From the NCBI GenBank assembly GCA_904501875.1, contig CAJGCQ010000017.1, positions 1 through 14,747 on the forward strand: a stretch of DNA of 14,747 nt, read 5' to 3'. The position numbers and the translations under genes are program-made. Below the pieces are notes generated by a model. It had not been told where the DNA came from, ran no database searches, and saw only the letters and a list, made by a program, of their open reading frames with translations. The first letter of the stretch is position 1, and every line of letters starts with the position of its first letter. This stretch comes from Clostridiaceae bacterium (GTDB taxonomy: Bacteria > Bacillota > Clostridia > Oscillospirales > Acutalibacteraceae). Positions 6,902-14,404 of the stretch are shown here, one piece after another.

Positions 6902-8223
6902 TACTTGTCTCCCCTTTCACGGATTACAAAACGAACAGGCGTACCCTCCAGCCCGAATGTGGAGCGAATCTGATTTTCAAGATAACGCTGATAGGAAAAA
7001 TGGAACAGCTCCGCCTTGTTGCAGAAGCAAACGAAGGTCGGCGGTTTGGTAGAGGCTTGTGTCATATAATAAATCTTAAGCCTTTTACCCTTATCTGTCG
7101 GGGGCTGAACACGGGCGGTGGCATCGGCTAAAATATCGTTAAGCATACCTGTGGAAATTCGCATTGTGTTCTGCTCGTTTACATACTTTATAAGCTCAAA
7201 GAGGCGATCTATCCTTTGCCCCGTTTTGGCAGAAATAAAGATTATGGGCGCATAGGGCATAAAGGAAAAGTCCTTCATAAGGCTTTTTCTCGTACTGTCC
7301 ATAGTTTTGCCGTCCTTATCGACCGCATCCCATTTGTTTACAGCGATAATGCAGGCCTTACCCTGCTCAACAGCCAGTCCCGCAACCTTTGAGTCCTGCT
7401 CGGTAAAGCCTTCTGTGCCATCTATCATTATAACACATACATCGGCTCGTTCAACCGCCATTTTAGCTCTCAACACGCTGTATTTTTCAATTTTGTCCTC
7501 AACTCGGCTTTTACGGCGAAGACCCGCTGTATCAATAAAGTTATATTTAATCCCGTCTCGTTCGACCCGTGTATCGATTGCATCTCGGGTAGTGCCCGCA
7601 ATATCCGAGACAATAGAGCGTTCCTCCCCCGCAATTTGATTTATAAGGGAGGATTTTCCCGCATTGGGCTTACCTATTACAGCCACATTGATAATTTCCT
7701 CGTCCGTATCCTCAAACTCGGCCTCGGGAATACTTTTTATAACCTCGTCTAAAAGGTCCCCCGTGCCGTGACCGTGAACAGAAGAAACCGCAATAGGGTC
7801 GCCGATACCTAAATTGTAAAACTCGTAAAACTCGGGGGGCAAATCGCCTATGCCGTCACACTTGTTGACGCACAGTACCACAGGCTTGCCGCTTTTTTGC
7901 AGAAGTGCGGCAACCTCCATATCAGATGCGGTAACCCCCGACTTAATATCGGTAACAAAGATTATAACCGAGGCGGTATCAATCGCAAGCTGTGCCTGCG
8001 CCCGCATACCCGATAGTATTACATCGCCGTTATCCGGCTCAATACCGCCCGTATCGACCAGCATAAACTTTTTGCCCAGCCACTCACCGTCGCCGTAAAT
8101 GCGGTCACGGGTGACGCCTGGTGTATCGTCGACAATAGAAAGTCTCTTGCCGATTATTTTATTAAAAAGAGTGGATTTGCCGACATTCGGTCTGCCGACA
8201 ACCGCAACAATAGGTTTTGCCAT
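6901..8223 (-). CDS. der: Ribosome biogenesis GTPase Der (EngA)
   Basis: Der is an essential cytosolic GTPase with two G domains in tandem that helps 50S ribosome assembly. The 440 residues show domain 1 with GRPNVGKS (10-17), DTPGVTRDR, DTGG (57-60), NKCD (120-123); an acidic linker near 168-177; domain 2 with GKPNAGKS (184-191), DIAGTTRDAIDT, DTAGLRRKSRV (231-241), NKWD (296-299); and the C-terminal KH-like domain from about 345, ending VIRERGDK. Length is that of normal Der. The ATG lies 18 bases after the DUF512 gene, behind an AAAGGGGGG Shine-Dalgarno sequence, and its TAA overlaps plsY. Confidence 0.98.
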   Translation of the reverse strand: MAKPIVAVVGRPNVGKSTLFNKIIGKRLSIVDDTPGVTRDRIYGDGEWLGKKFMLVDTGGIEPDNGDVILSGMRAQAQLAIDTASVIIFVTDIKSGVTASDMEVAALLQKSGKPVVLCVNKCDGIGDLPPEFYEFYNLGIGDPIAVSSVHGHGTGDLLDEVIKSIPEAEFEDTDEEIINVAVIGKPNAGKSSLINQIAGEERSIVSDIAGTTRDAIDTRVERDGIKYNFIDTAGLRRKSRVEDKIEKYSVLRAKMAVERADVCVIMIDGTEGFTEQDSKVAGLAVEQGKACIIAVNKWDAVDKDGKTMDSTRKSLMKDFSFMPYAPIIFISAKTGQRIDRLFELIKYVNEQNTMRISTGMLNDILADATARVQPPTDKGKRLKIYYMTQASTKPPTFVCFCNKAELFHFSYQRYLENQIRSTFGLEGTPVRFVIRERGDK

Positions 8224-8241
8224 AAGGCACGCCCCCCTTTA

Positions 8242-9549
8242 TTATTTTATTCCCAAAATCCCGTTTACAAGCTCGTATCCGTCATTATTAACAGGTGTTA
8301 TTTTAACGCCTAACCGGTTTGACAGCTCCTCAACCGTTACGCTGTCAAGAAACATATCCCCCTCAGCCCTAAGCATAACAGAGGGGATAAGCAGTTCCTC
8401 GCCTAAATCTTTACCTTTCAACTGCTCCTCAATATCGGTAGCGGTAACAAGCCCCGAAACATTGATTTTTCCGCCGAAAAAATTATTTTTAATCGCAAAG
8501 ACCTGAGGGTTTAGGAGCGGATTTTTTACCTTGCATTTATCGGCTATCATACTAATAAGCGGATACGCCGCCTCCCCGCTTACAAGGGAAACCTTACGCA
8601 CAGAGCTTGGTATTTCTTCGAGGCTGTTGAGCGCTTCAAAAGCCTCGCTTCTAAGCAAAGACCAAAGCCCCACGCCGTTTTCAAGCTGCAGAAAATCGCC
8701 GTAATAGTCCGCCTCGGGGATTTCCCTGCCCGACAAAAGATAAAATTCGTCTGCGCCGTAAATTCTGCGCTGACCGTATTTTTTAAGGCAAATATCGCCG
8801 TACTTATCAATTGTTCGGAGCACATCGTCCGCCGTCTGCTTATTAAATGGCTCTATTTCAGCAAGCCCCTCTCGGTAAGCGGTAAGACCCACAGGCACTG
8901 CGGCGATACACTCGGCGTTTTCGAGCTTACTTAAATCGTTAAGGGTTCTTTCAAGCTCTTCCCCGTCATTATAACCGGGGCAAAGGACTAACTGGCAGTT
9001 AAGCTTTATCCCCGCATTATTAAATCGGCCGATAATTTCAAGCACCTTACCCGCATTTTTGTTGGCCATCATTTTAACCCTTAAGTCGGGATTTGTGGTA
9101 TGCACCGAAATATTAATAGGGCTTATGTGCATTTTAATAACGCGCTCGACCTCATGCTCGGTAATATTCGTAAGGGTGATATAATTTCCAAAAAGGAAGG
9201 AAAGCCGGGAATCATCGTCCTTAAAATAAAGACTTTCTCTAAGTCCCTTAGGTAATTGGTCAATAAAGCAGAAAACGCACTTATTACGGCAGGAGTGCTT
9301 ATTATCCATCAAATAGGTTTCAAAATCGAGTCCTAATTCCTCGTGTTCGTCCTTCTTAATCTTAGCAATTCTTGTTCTTCCGACAGAATCGATAAATTCC
9401 ACATTAAGGCGCCTGTCTTCCTGATAAAAGCGGTAGTCTAAAACATCTACAATTTCATTCCCGTCAATCGAAACAAGGGTATCGCCGTCTCTCATCCCCG
9501 CCTTATATGCAGGACTGCCTTTTTCGACAGATTTAATTACTACGGACAT
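8242..9549 (-). CDS. DUF512 family protein: PDZ-like domain plus radical-SAM-type Fe-S region
   Basis: A 435-residue protein of the DUF512/PDZ radical-SAM family, whose function is not established. Residues 1-60 are PDZ-like (GSPAYKAGMRDGDTLVSIDG). Residues 85-95 hold HSCRNKCVFCF, a CX3CX2C cluster (C87, C91, C94) as in radical SAM enzymes that bind a [4Fe-4S] cluster with S-adenosylmethionine, followed by IDQLPKGLRESLYFKDDDSR and FLFGNYITLTN, hallmarks of this family. A TIM-barrel-like middle (INISVHTTNPDLR, LNCQLVLCPGYNDG) is followed by the DUF512 tail with NNFFGGKINVSGLVTATDI and LRAEGDMFLDSVT. The start has GGAGGG just upstream. It leads the operon with der, plsY and gpsA. Family identity is firm; the reaction is unknown. 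Confidence 0.92.
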   Translation of the reverse strand: MSVVIKSVEKGSPAYKAGMRDGDTLVSIDGNEIVDVLDYRFYQEDRRLNVEFIDSVGRTRIAKIKKDEHEELGLDFETYLMDNKHSCRNKCVFCFIDQLPKGLRESLYFKDDDSRLSFLFGNYITLTNITEHEVERVIKMHISPINISVHTTNPDLRVKMMANKNAGKVLEIIGRFNNAGIKLNCQLVLCPGYNDGEELERTLNDLSKLENAECIAAVPVGLTAYREGLAEIEPFNKQTADDVLRTIDKYGDICLKKYGQRRIYGADEFYLLSGREIPEADYYGDFLQLENGVGLWSLLRSEAFEALNSLEEIPSSVRKVSLVSGEAAYPLISMIADKCKVKNPLLNPQVFAIKNNFFGGKINVSGLVTATDIEEQLKGKDLGEELLIPSVMLRAEGDMFLDSVTVEELSNRLGVKITPVNNDGYELVNGILGIK

Positions 9550-9574
9550 ATTTTCCCTCCTTTTTTAATTTCTA

Positions 9575-9608
9575 ATAAAAAGCAGAGGAGGAAACCTTCC
9601 CCCTCTGC
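9575..9608 (-). terminator. Rho-independent terminator after rpmF, in front of the DUF512 gene
   Basis: On the minus strand GCAGAGGGGGAA (9608-9597), loop GGT, then TTCCTCCTCTGC (9593-9582) makes a 12-bp stem with one G-U pair, followed by TTTTTATT (9581-9574). It lies 28 bases after the rpmF stop and only 25 bases before the DUF512 ATG, so the downstream operon has little room for its own promoter. Confidence 0.9.
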
Positions 9609-9636
9609 CCCTTTTACGAAGACCGTATGACGAAAA

Positions 9637-9819
9637 TTATTCGCCTACTTTAACTACCTCGCGTCCATCATACTGGCCGCAGGCAGAGCAAAGTCTGTGC
9701 GGACGCTTATATTCACCGCAATTAGAGCATCTTACGAGCGTCGGAGCGGTAAGCTTCCAAAGGTTGTTTCTTCTTTTGTCGCGTCTTGCTTTAGAGGTCT
9801 TTCTCTTTGGTACTGCCAT
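9637..9819 (-). CDS. rpmF: Large ribosomal subunit protein bL32 (zinc-binding form)
   Basis: L32 is a small 50S protein. The 60 residues begin MAVPKRKTSKARRDKRR, the diagnostic start of the family, and contain CSNC (C31/C34) and CSAC (C44/C47), a four-cysteine zinc ribbon. I use ATG at 9817-9819: AAGGAGGTG lies at 9834-9826 with correct spacing, and an in-frame GTG at 9826-9828 falls inside that Shine-Dalgarno site and is not a start. It follows yceD by 35 bases, the widespread yceD-rpmF arrangement, and is followed by a strong terminator. Confidence 0.97.
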   Translation of the reverse strand: MAVPKRKTSKARRDKRRNNLWKLTAPTLVRCSNCGEYKRPHRLCSACGQYDGREVVKVGE

Positions 9820-9854
9820 TTTCAGCACCTCCTTAAAATAATAAAAGTGTATTA

Positions 9855-10352
9855 TTAATTATTTAACAGCTCGGCAAGGACCGAAAGCCTTGGGTCAATC
9901 TCCTTTTGCGGGCAGTCGCATTTGCCCTCGTTGAGATTTTTGCCGCATTTAAAGCATATTCCCTTGCAGTCATCCTTGCATAAATGCTTCATAGGAAGAC
10001 TCACTATCACCTCGGAATAGACAAACTCATCAAGGTCGAGCTTCATGTCGGGAGTAAGCAAAATACTGTCGCTTTCCTCCCCCTCAATAGACGGAGCCAA
10101 GGATTTCTCTATATGCAGGGTATGCTTTTTTGCGGTATAAACACCGCAGCGGTCGCAGGGAGCCTCGAATACATAAGTAATATCCGCTTTAAGCTCCACA
10201 AGGCTTGCTTTGTTGGTTACGTCACCCTTGATTTCAGCGGGTTTTTTGAGCGGATAATCACCCGAAAAATCAACATCACTCATATCCAACGAATACTCAA
10301 TCGGTAAAGAAGAATTCTCATTGACAAAAACTCTCTTTAAATCAATAATCAT
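9855..10352 (-). CDS. yceD: YceD/DUF177 family protein (23S rRNA accumulation protein)
   Basis: A 165-residue soluble acidic protein of the DUF177 family, linked in E. coli and plants to accumulation of 23S rRNA. Features: YVFEAPCDRCG with C66/C69; LDEFVYSEVIVSLPMKHLC, the conserved core; then CKDDCKGICFKCGKNLNEGKCDC (eight cysteine-rich region, C125-C147), a putative zinc cluster found in Firmicutes members; and the tail DPRLSVLAELLNN, typical of the family end. GAGGTGG lies just before the ATG. It sits directly upstream of rpmF and shares its promoter at 10380-10408, in agreement with a ribosome role. Confidence 0.93.
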   Translation of the reverse strand: MIIDLKRVFVNENSSLPIEYSLDMSDVDFSGDYPLKKPAEIKGDVTNKASLVELKADITYVFEAPCDRCGVYTAKKHTLHIEKSLAPSIEGEESDSILLTPDMKLDLDEFVYSEVIVSLPMKHLCKDDCKGICFKCGKNLNEGKCDCPQKEIDPRLSVLAELLNN

Positions 10353-10379
10353 ACTTCCACCTCTATCGTCACAAAGATT

Positions 10380-10408
10380 ATTATATCGTTATCTTACCGC
10401 TTTGTCAA
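10380..10408 (-). promoter_or_regulatory. Perfect-consensus sigma-A promoter of yceD-rpmF
   Basis: Reading the minus strand, TTGACA (10408-10403) and TATAAT (10385-10380) are separated by exactly 17 bases, both identical to consensus. The start point would be near 10373, about 20 bases before the yceD ATG. The -35 and much of the spacer lie inside the last codons of the PqqD-like gene, whose stop is at 10394-10396, so yceD-rpmF has strong constitutive-type expression independent of the peptide-transport unit. Confidence 0.85.
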
Positions 10409-10753
10409 GGTTTTATTTGAGAAATATACAAAATGATAACTTTTAAGTATTTCAAAATATTTAACCAAACGTTCGTATAACGGATTAGCCTTTTCCCCAA
10501 AACGGGCTTCAACCGCTTTCCCGATTTCAAGAACGGTTTTTTCGCCGTCTATTAAGGGCCAGACAAAGCTTCCCAGCTCATCTAAGTGAATATAGCTTAT
10601 CTTAGGTTTTTTAAGGAGCTTTTGAAAGACTCTGTTCCAAAAGCCCTTATTTTCAATTTCAATAGTAACCTTCCCGTCTTCCGCCGACCAGGAAATTTTA
10701 TCACTCTTTTGCGGCTTCAGATCAAGATAATTAACGGCCTGCTTATTTCGCAT
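10394..10753 (-). CDS. PqqD family protein (peptide-binding RRE-like fold)
   Basis: A 119-residue soluble protein. Residues about 53-111 (SYIHLDELGSFVWPLIDG, then TVLEIGKAVEARFGE, then LVKYFEILKSYHFVYF) match the PqqD three-helix winged fold, which in PQQ and other RiPP pathways binds a precursor peptide and hands it to a radical-SAM enzyme. The N-terminal 50 residues are basic and family-variable. I start at ATG 10751-10753 because it is two bases after the OPT stop with AGAAGAG in the OPT tail as ribosome site; an in-frame ATG at 10858 would extend deep into the OPT gene. No precursor peptide or SPASM-type maturase is adjacent, so its partner is unknown. Its coupling to a peptide transporter suggests peptide handling, by inference. 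Confidence 0.82.
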   Translation of the reverse strand: MRNKQAVNYLDLKPQKSDKISWSAEDGKVTIEIENKGFWNRVFQKLLKKPKISYIHLDELGSFVWPLIDGEKTVLEIGKAVEARFGEKANPLYERLVKYFEILKSYHFVYFSNKTLTKR

Positions 10754-10755
10754 AA

Positions 10756-12657
10756 TTATTTTCTCTTCTTCCAAATAGAGAATTTTAATAGTGTGAGAAT
10801 TATTATGCCGAATAATACAAGTCCCCCGATATCTAAAACCGCTGCGGGTATAGCCCATTTTGCGGAAAGGTCAATCGCAGAGCCGATTCCGAACACTGCC
10901 AAAAGCGCCAACAGAATACCTACAAGACCTTCGCCTGCTATCATACCGGAGCAGAAAAGAATACCGTCGTTTACAATAGCGTCCTTTTCCTTCTTGTCTT
11001 TCTTTAGCTTATCGAACGCCAGACGGATAAGACCACCCACCATAATGCAGGCATTAAGCTGAACAGGCAGATAAACGCCGATTGCAAAGGGAAGTACAGG
11101 TATGCCCACAATTTCAACAATCACAGCAATAAATACGCCGATAAACACAAGCGCCCAGGGAAGATTTCCTTCCATAACGCCCTCTGTAATAAGCTTCATC
11201 AAGGTTGCCTGAGGTGCCGCAAGCTCGTCTGTACCAAATCCCCATGCGCTGTCTAAAAGATAAAGGGTTCCGCCGATTGCAAGCGCCGCCGAAACAACGC
11301 CTATAATTTCACCAATCTGCTGTTTCTTAGGTGTAGCACCTAAAAGGTATCCTGTTTTAAGGTCCTGAGATGTATCGCCGGCAATGGCCGAAACAATACA
11401 GATAACCGAACCTATAGCAATCGCACTGCACATACCTGCAATACCCTCGGCTCCCGTAACCTTTAAAATCAGCGTAGCAATTAAAAGGGTAGCAATCGCC
11501 ATGCCCGAAACGGGGTTATTACTGCTTCCCACCAAGCCCACCATACGGGAGGATACGGTAGCAAAGAAGAAACCGAATACAACAATAATTACAGCGCCTA
11601 TAAGACTAACGGGAATAACCGGAATAAGCCATACAAGTAAGGTCAGTACCGCGATCGCCGCAAAGACGAATTTCATCGATAGGTCTTTTGAGGTACGGTC
11701 ATTGGTATCGACTTTAGAGCCTGCCATACCCTTTACCGCTCCGCCGAAGGTTTTTATAATAAGCGGCAAAGATTTTACAAGGCTAATAATTCCGCCTGCC
11801 GCCAATGCGCCCGCACCGATATAGCGTATATAGGTGCCCCAAATCGCACCGGCACCGCCTGCGGCAAAAATCTCTCCAATCGGCTGAGACCCGGGATAAA
11901 GGGTCATATCCGCACCGAAAAGAACGATAAGCGGGATTATAACAAGCCAGCTTAATACACCACCTGCAAACATATAGGAGGAAATTCTCGCACCGCAAAT
12001 GTAGCCAACGCTCATAACTGCGGGATAAATCTGTGTCCCTATCTCTCCCGCAAAGCCCTTAACACTTACCGATATTTCGCCCGAAACAGCCTTTAAGCCG
12101 TCAATAATAAACTTGAATAACGCCGCAAATCCCATACCCGCAAAAACGGTGGAGGCTTTAGCGCCGCCCTCCTCACCGGCAAGGAGCACCTCGGAGCAGG
12201 CAGTTCCCTCAGGATAGGGAAGCACGCCGTGCTCTTTTACAATAAGCGCATTGCGAAGCGGCACCATAAAGAATACGCCAAGCAAGCCGCCGATAAGTGC
12301 GATAGCGGTTATTTCAAGTATTCCAGGCTTTTCCATTTTTCCCTCTGCCGCCCAAAGGAAAAGCGCGGGCAGAGTAAATATAGCTCCTGCTGCCAAGGAC
12401 TCACCGGCAGAGCCAATAGTCTGTACTATATTGCTTTCCAAAATTGAATTTTTACGCATAAGCACACGGATAACGCCCATCGCGATAACCGCCGCAGGAA
12501 TAGATGCCGAAACGGTCATACCTACACGCAATCCCAAGTAAGCGTTTGCCGCACCGAATATAACCGCCAACAGCACGCCCATAATGATAGATGTTACCGT
12601 GATTTCGGGTGTGATTTTTTCCACAGGAATATACGGCTTAAATTCTTTGTTTTCCAT
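10756..12657 (-). CDS. OPT family oligopeptide transporter
   Basis: A 633-residue membrane protein with about 14-16 hydrophobic segments. Family motifs: NAYLGLRVGMTVSASIP near the first helix, LPYPEGTACSEVL near residue 155-170, SSNNPVSGMAIAT mid-protein, SQDLKTGYLLGATPKKQQ, and the C-terminal LPFAIGVYLPVQLNAC. These belong to the bacterial/archaeal OPT branch, which carries small peptides (or, in YSL relatives, metal chelates) into the cell with protons. I chose ATG 12655-12657: GGAGAGG lies at 12676-12670. A TTG inside that region (12676-12678) would be an unlikely start. It follows pepD closely (24 bases) and leads directly into the PqqD-like gene, forming a peptide uptake and hydrolysis unit. 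Confidence 0.93.
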   Translation of the reverse strand: MENKEFKPYIPVEKITPEITVTSIIMGVLLAVIFGAANAYLGLRVGMTVSASIPAAVIAMGVIRVLMRKNSILESNIVQTIGSAGESLAAGAIFTLPALFLWAAEGKMEKPGILEITAIALIGGLLGVFFMVPLRNALIVKEHGVLPYPEGTACSEVLLAGEEGGAKASTVFAGMGFAALFKFIIDGLKAVSGEISVSVKGFAGEIGTQIYPAVMSVGYICGARISSYMFAGGVLSWLVIIPLIVLFGADMTLYPGSQPIGEIFAAGGAGAIWGTYIRYIGAGALAAGGIISLVKSLPLIIKTFGGAVKGMAGSKVDTNDRTSKDLSMKFVFAAIAVLTLLVWLIPVIPVSLIGAVIIVVFGFFFATVSSRMVGLVGSSNNPVSGMAIATLLIATLILKVTGAEGIAGMCSAIAIGSVICIVSAIAGDTSQDLKTGYLLGATPKKQQIGEIIGVVSAALAIGGTLYLLDSAWGFGTDELAAPQATLMKLITEGVMEGNLPWALVFIGVFIAVIVEIVGIPVLPFAIGVYLPVQLNACIMVGGLIRLAFDKLKKDKKEKDAIVNDGILFCSGMIAGEGLVGILLALLAVFGIGSAIDLSAKWAIPAAVLDIGGLVLFGIIILTLLKFSIWKKRK

Positions 12658-12681
12658 AGTTTTCTGTTTCCTCTCCAATAT

Positions 12682-14121
12682 TTATTTGCATTTTTTGAAC
12701 ACATCGCAAAGCAGTTCAAAAATTTCCGTGACAGATGAAATGCTCAGTCTTTCGTTCACCGTATGAACATCGAACATATCAGGCCCTACCGAGATACAGT
12801 CAAGACCCTCAATTTCTGTGGCGAAAACTGCGCATTCAAGCCCTGCGTGAATTGCCGAGACCTTAATCTCTCTGCCAAATTTTTCACAAAAAGCTTTAGA
12901 ATACAATTCCCGTAGCGAGGAATCCTTTTTAAACTCCCAGGGCTGGTACCTACAGGAAATTTGAGCCCTGCAGGCGTTATATTCGGCAAAGGCAGTCATT
13001 CTATCCTCAAGGAAGGTGAGTGCAGAGGACTTATTGCTCCTAAGGGCGTATTGCATAACAATCCCCTCAGGCTCGGTCTTCAAAACGCCTAAGTTTAAGG
13101 AGGTTTCAACTAAACCCTCTATCTGAGCGCTCATATCCACAACGCCGTTCGGGGTACCAAGCAATAGATAAATCAGCTTGTCCGTAGAAGCAGGAGTCAG
13201 AGCCTCAAAATCGCCTTCCATTTCCGCCGTTAAATTAATTAAGCAGGCTTCTTCTCTGTCGCTAATTTCATTTTTCAAGGCAGAAATATAATCATTAATT
13301 ATGCCTATAAAGCCTTCGGCATCCTTTACCGCAAGCTCTGCCCTACAGCTAAAGGGAATTGCATTATCCTTCGTGCCACCGTTAATTTTTATAATATTGA
13401 AGTCGGTGATTTTCTTGGCGTGATTCAAAATTCTTGCCGCCAGGATATTCGCGTTTATGCGGCATTTATCTATATCCACACCCGAATGTCCGCCCTTTAA
13501 GCCGCCGATTTCAAGCAATATTTTAGTGCCGTATACCGCCGTTTTATCGATTGGCATAAACATCTTAAAATTGCTGCCGCCTGCGCAGGACACGGTTAAA
13601 ATATCGGCTTCCTCCGAGTCAAGATTAATCATTTTTCTACCCTTAAAGGCGGAAAAATCGAGCTGCTTTGCACCTACCATTCCGATTTCCTCATCGGTTG
13701 TAAAAACCGCCTCAATCGGAGGGTGGGGCAAATCACGGCTTGCAAGCACCGACATAATCATTGCTACGGCAATTCCGTTATCAGCGCCCAAGGTTGTGCC
13801 CTTGGCTTTTATAAAGTCCCCGTCCTTATAGGCCTTAATCCCGTCCTTTTCAAAGTCAAAACCTATGTCTTCCTTTTTTTGGCAGACCATATCGAGGTGA
13901 CCCTGAAGTATAATCGGCTCGGCATTTTCATATCCCGCCGTGCCCGATTTATAAATTACCACATTTTTCGCCCCGTCAATTAACGCCCGCAATCCGTTTT
14001 TCTGTGCAAAACTAAGGCAGTAATCGGCGATAGCATCCATATTGCCTGAACCGTGGGGTATAGCGCATATTTCTTCAAAATACCGAAACACCTCTGCTAT
14101 TTCCCTAACTGTATTTTTCAT
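12682..14121 (-). CDS. pepD: Cytosolic aminoacyl-histidine dipeptidase / beta-Ala-His dipeptidase, M20 family
   Basis: A 479-residue zinc dipeptidase of the M20C (PepD) family that splits dipeptides such as Xaa-His in the cytosol. Motifs: CAIPHGSGN (19-27); GHLDMV with H75/D77; LGADNGIAVA with the bridging D114; TTDEEIGM with catalytic E144 and E145; LDSEEAD with D168; GLKGGHSGVDID in the lid domain; HAGLECAVF (H425) and DVHTVNE with H453 near the end. All catalytic and metal residues are present and the length is usual. Start: AGAGGT lies seven bases before the ATG. First gene of the operon pepD-OPT-pqqD, with a promoter at 14147-14175, so imported peptides would be cleaved at once to amino acids. 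Confidence 0.96.
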   Translation of the reverse strand: MKNTVREIAEVFRYFEEICAIPHGSGNMDAIADYCLSFAQKNGLRALIDGAKNVVIYKSGTAGYENAEPIILQGHLDMVCQKKEDIGFDFEKDGIKAYKDGDFIKAKGTTLGADNGIAVAMIMSVLASRDLPHPPIEAVFTTDEEIGMVGAKQLDFSAFKGRKMINLDSEEADILTVSCAGGSNFKMFMPIDKTAVYGTKILLEIGGLKGGHSGVDIDKCRINANILAARILNHAKKITDFNIIKINGGTKDNAIPFSCRAELAVKDAEGFIGIINDYISALKNEISDREEACLINLTAEMEGDFEALTPASTDKLIYLLLGTPNGVVDMSAQIEGLVETSLNLGVLKTEPEGIVMQYALRSNKSSALTFLEDRMTAFAEYNACRAQISCRYQPWEFKKDSSLRELYSKAFCEKFGREIKVSAIHAGLECAVFATEIEGLDCISVGPDMFDVHTVNERLSISSVTEIFELLCDVFKKCK

Positions 14122-14146
14122 TATTTACCTCTTATGATTTTTAAGT

Positions 14147-14175
14147 ATTATACCATATTGCTATATAAAAATCAA
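14147..14175 (-). promoter_or_regulatory. Probable sigma-A promoter of the pepD-OPT-pqqD operon
   Basis: On the minus strand TTGATT (14175-14170) and TATAAT (14152-14147) are spaced by 17 bases. The start would be near 14140, leaving a leader of about 20 bases with the AGAGGT ribosome site. No operator palindrome such as a CodY or CcpA box is evident by eye. Confidence 0.75.
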
Positions 14176-14315
14176 TCAAACTTTGTATAAAAAAGAAATC
14201 CTGTTGAAAAAATCCCGCTCAAATGCAAAAAATGACCAGCAAAAAGGTAGTACCTCAACTGCGCTTTTGCAGACGAGTGAAGAGTAAATAGGTAATAAAT
14301 AAAAATCCCGAACAC
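14172..14315 (-). other. Unexplained open stretch between the zinc-ribbon gene and pepD
   Basis: On the minus strand a GTG at 14313-14315 opens 47 codons with no stop until TGA at 14172-14174. The product would be aromatic and hydrophobic (for example AKAQLRYYLFAGHFLHL, then SGIFSTGFLFYTKFD). There is no Shine-Dalgarno site: the GTG lies in the loop of the terminator at 14301-14334, and the stop overlaps the pepD -35. I regard it as non-coding or a remnant unless the same stretch recurs elsewhere. The rest of the gap, 14335-14404, contains only AT-rich sequence with nothing I recognise. Confidence 0.25.
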
Positions 14316-14334
14316 TTACGCATTCGGGATTTTT
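14301..14334 (-). terminator. Intrinsic terminator of the zinc-ribbon gene
   Basis: AAAAATCCCGAA (14301-14312), a 10-base loop, and TTCGGGATTTTT (14323-14334) form a perfect 12-bp stem flanked by A and T runs, so it can act in either direction. For leftward transcripts it lies 70 bases after the stop of the zinc-ribbon gene, insulating the pepD promoter from it. Confidence 0.88.
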
Positions 14335-14404
14335 GAAAGGGTGTACAAATTCGATGCTCTTTTATTTTTTGCCTTATGTGTTCGAACTCCTACAGTTTTT
14401 AGTT

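Noticed and set aside
10754..10858. Longer N-terminus for the PqqD-like protein starting at 10858
   Set aside because: It would overlap the OPT gene by about 100 bases and adds sequence unlike the family; ATG 10753 has a suitable ribosome site.
12658..12678. TTG start extending OPT by seven residues
   Set aside because: The TTG overlaps the GGAGAGG ribosome site that serves the ATG at 12657.
14375..14404. A GTTCGAACTCC-like stretch resembling a tRNA T-arm or an attachment core
   Set aside because: No acceptor stem, anticodon arm or D-arm can be formed around it, and no integrase is nearby.
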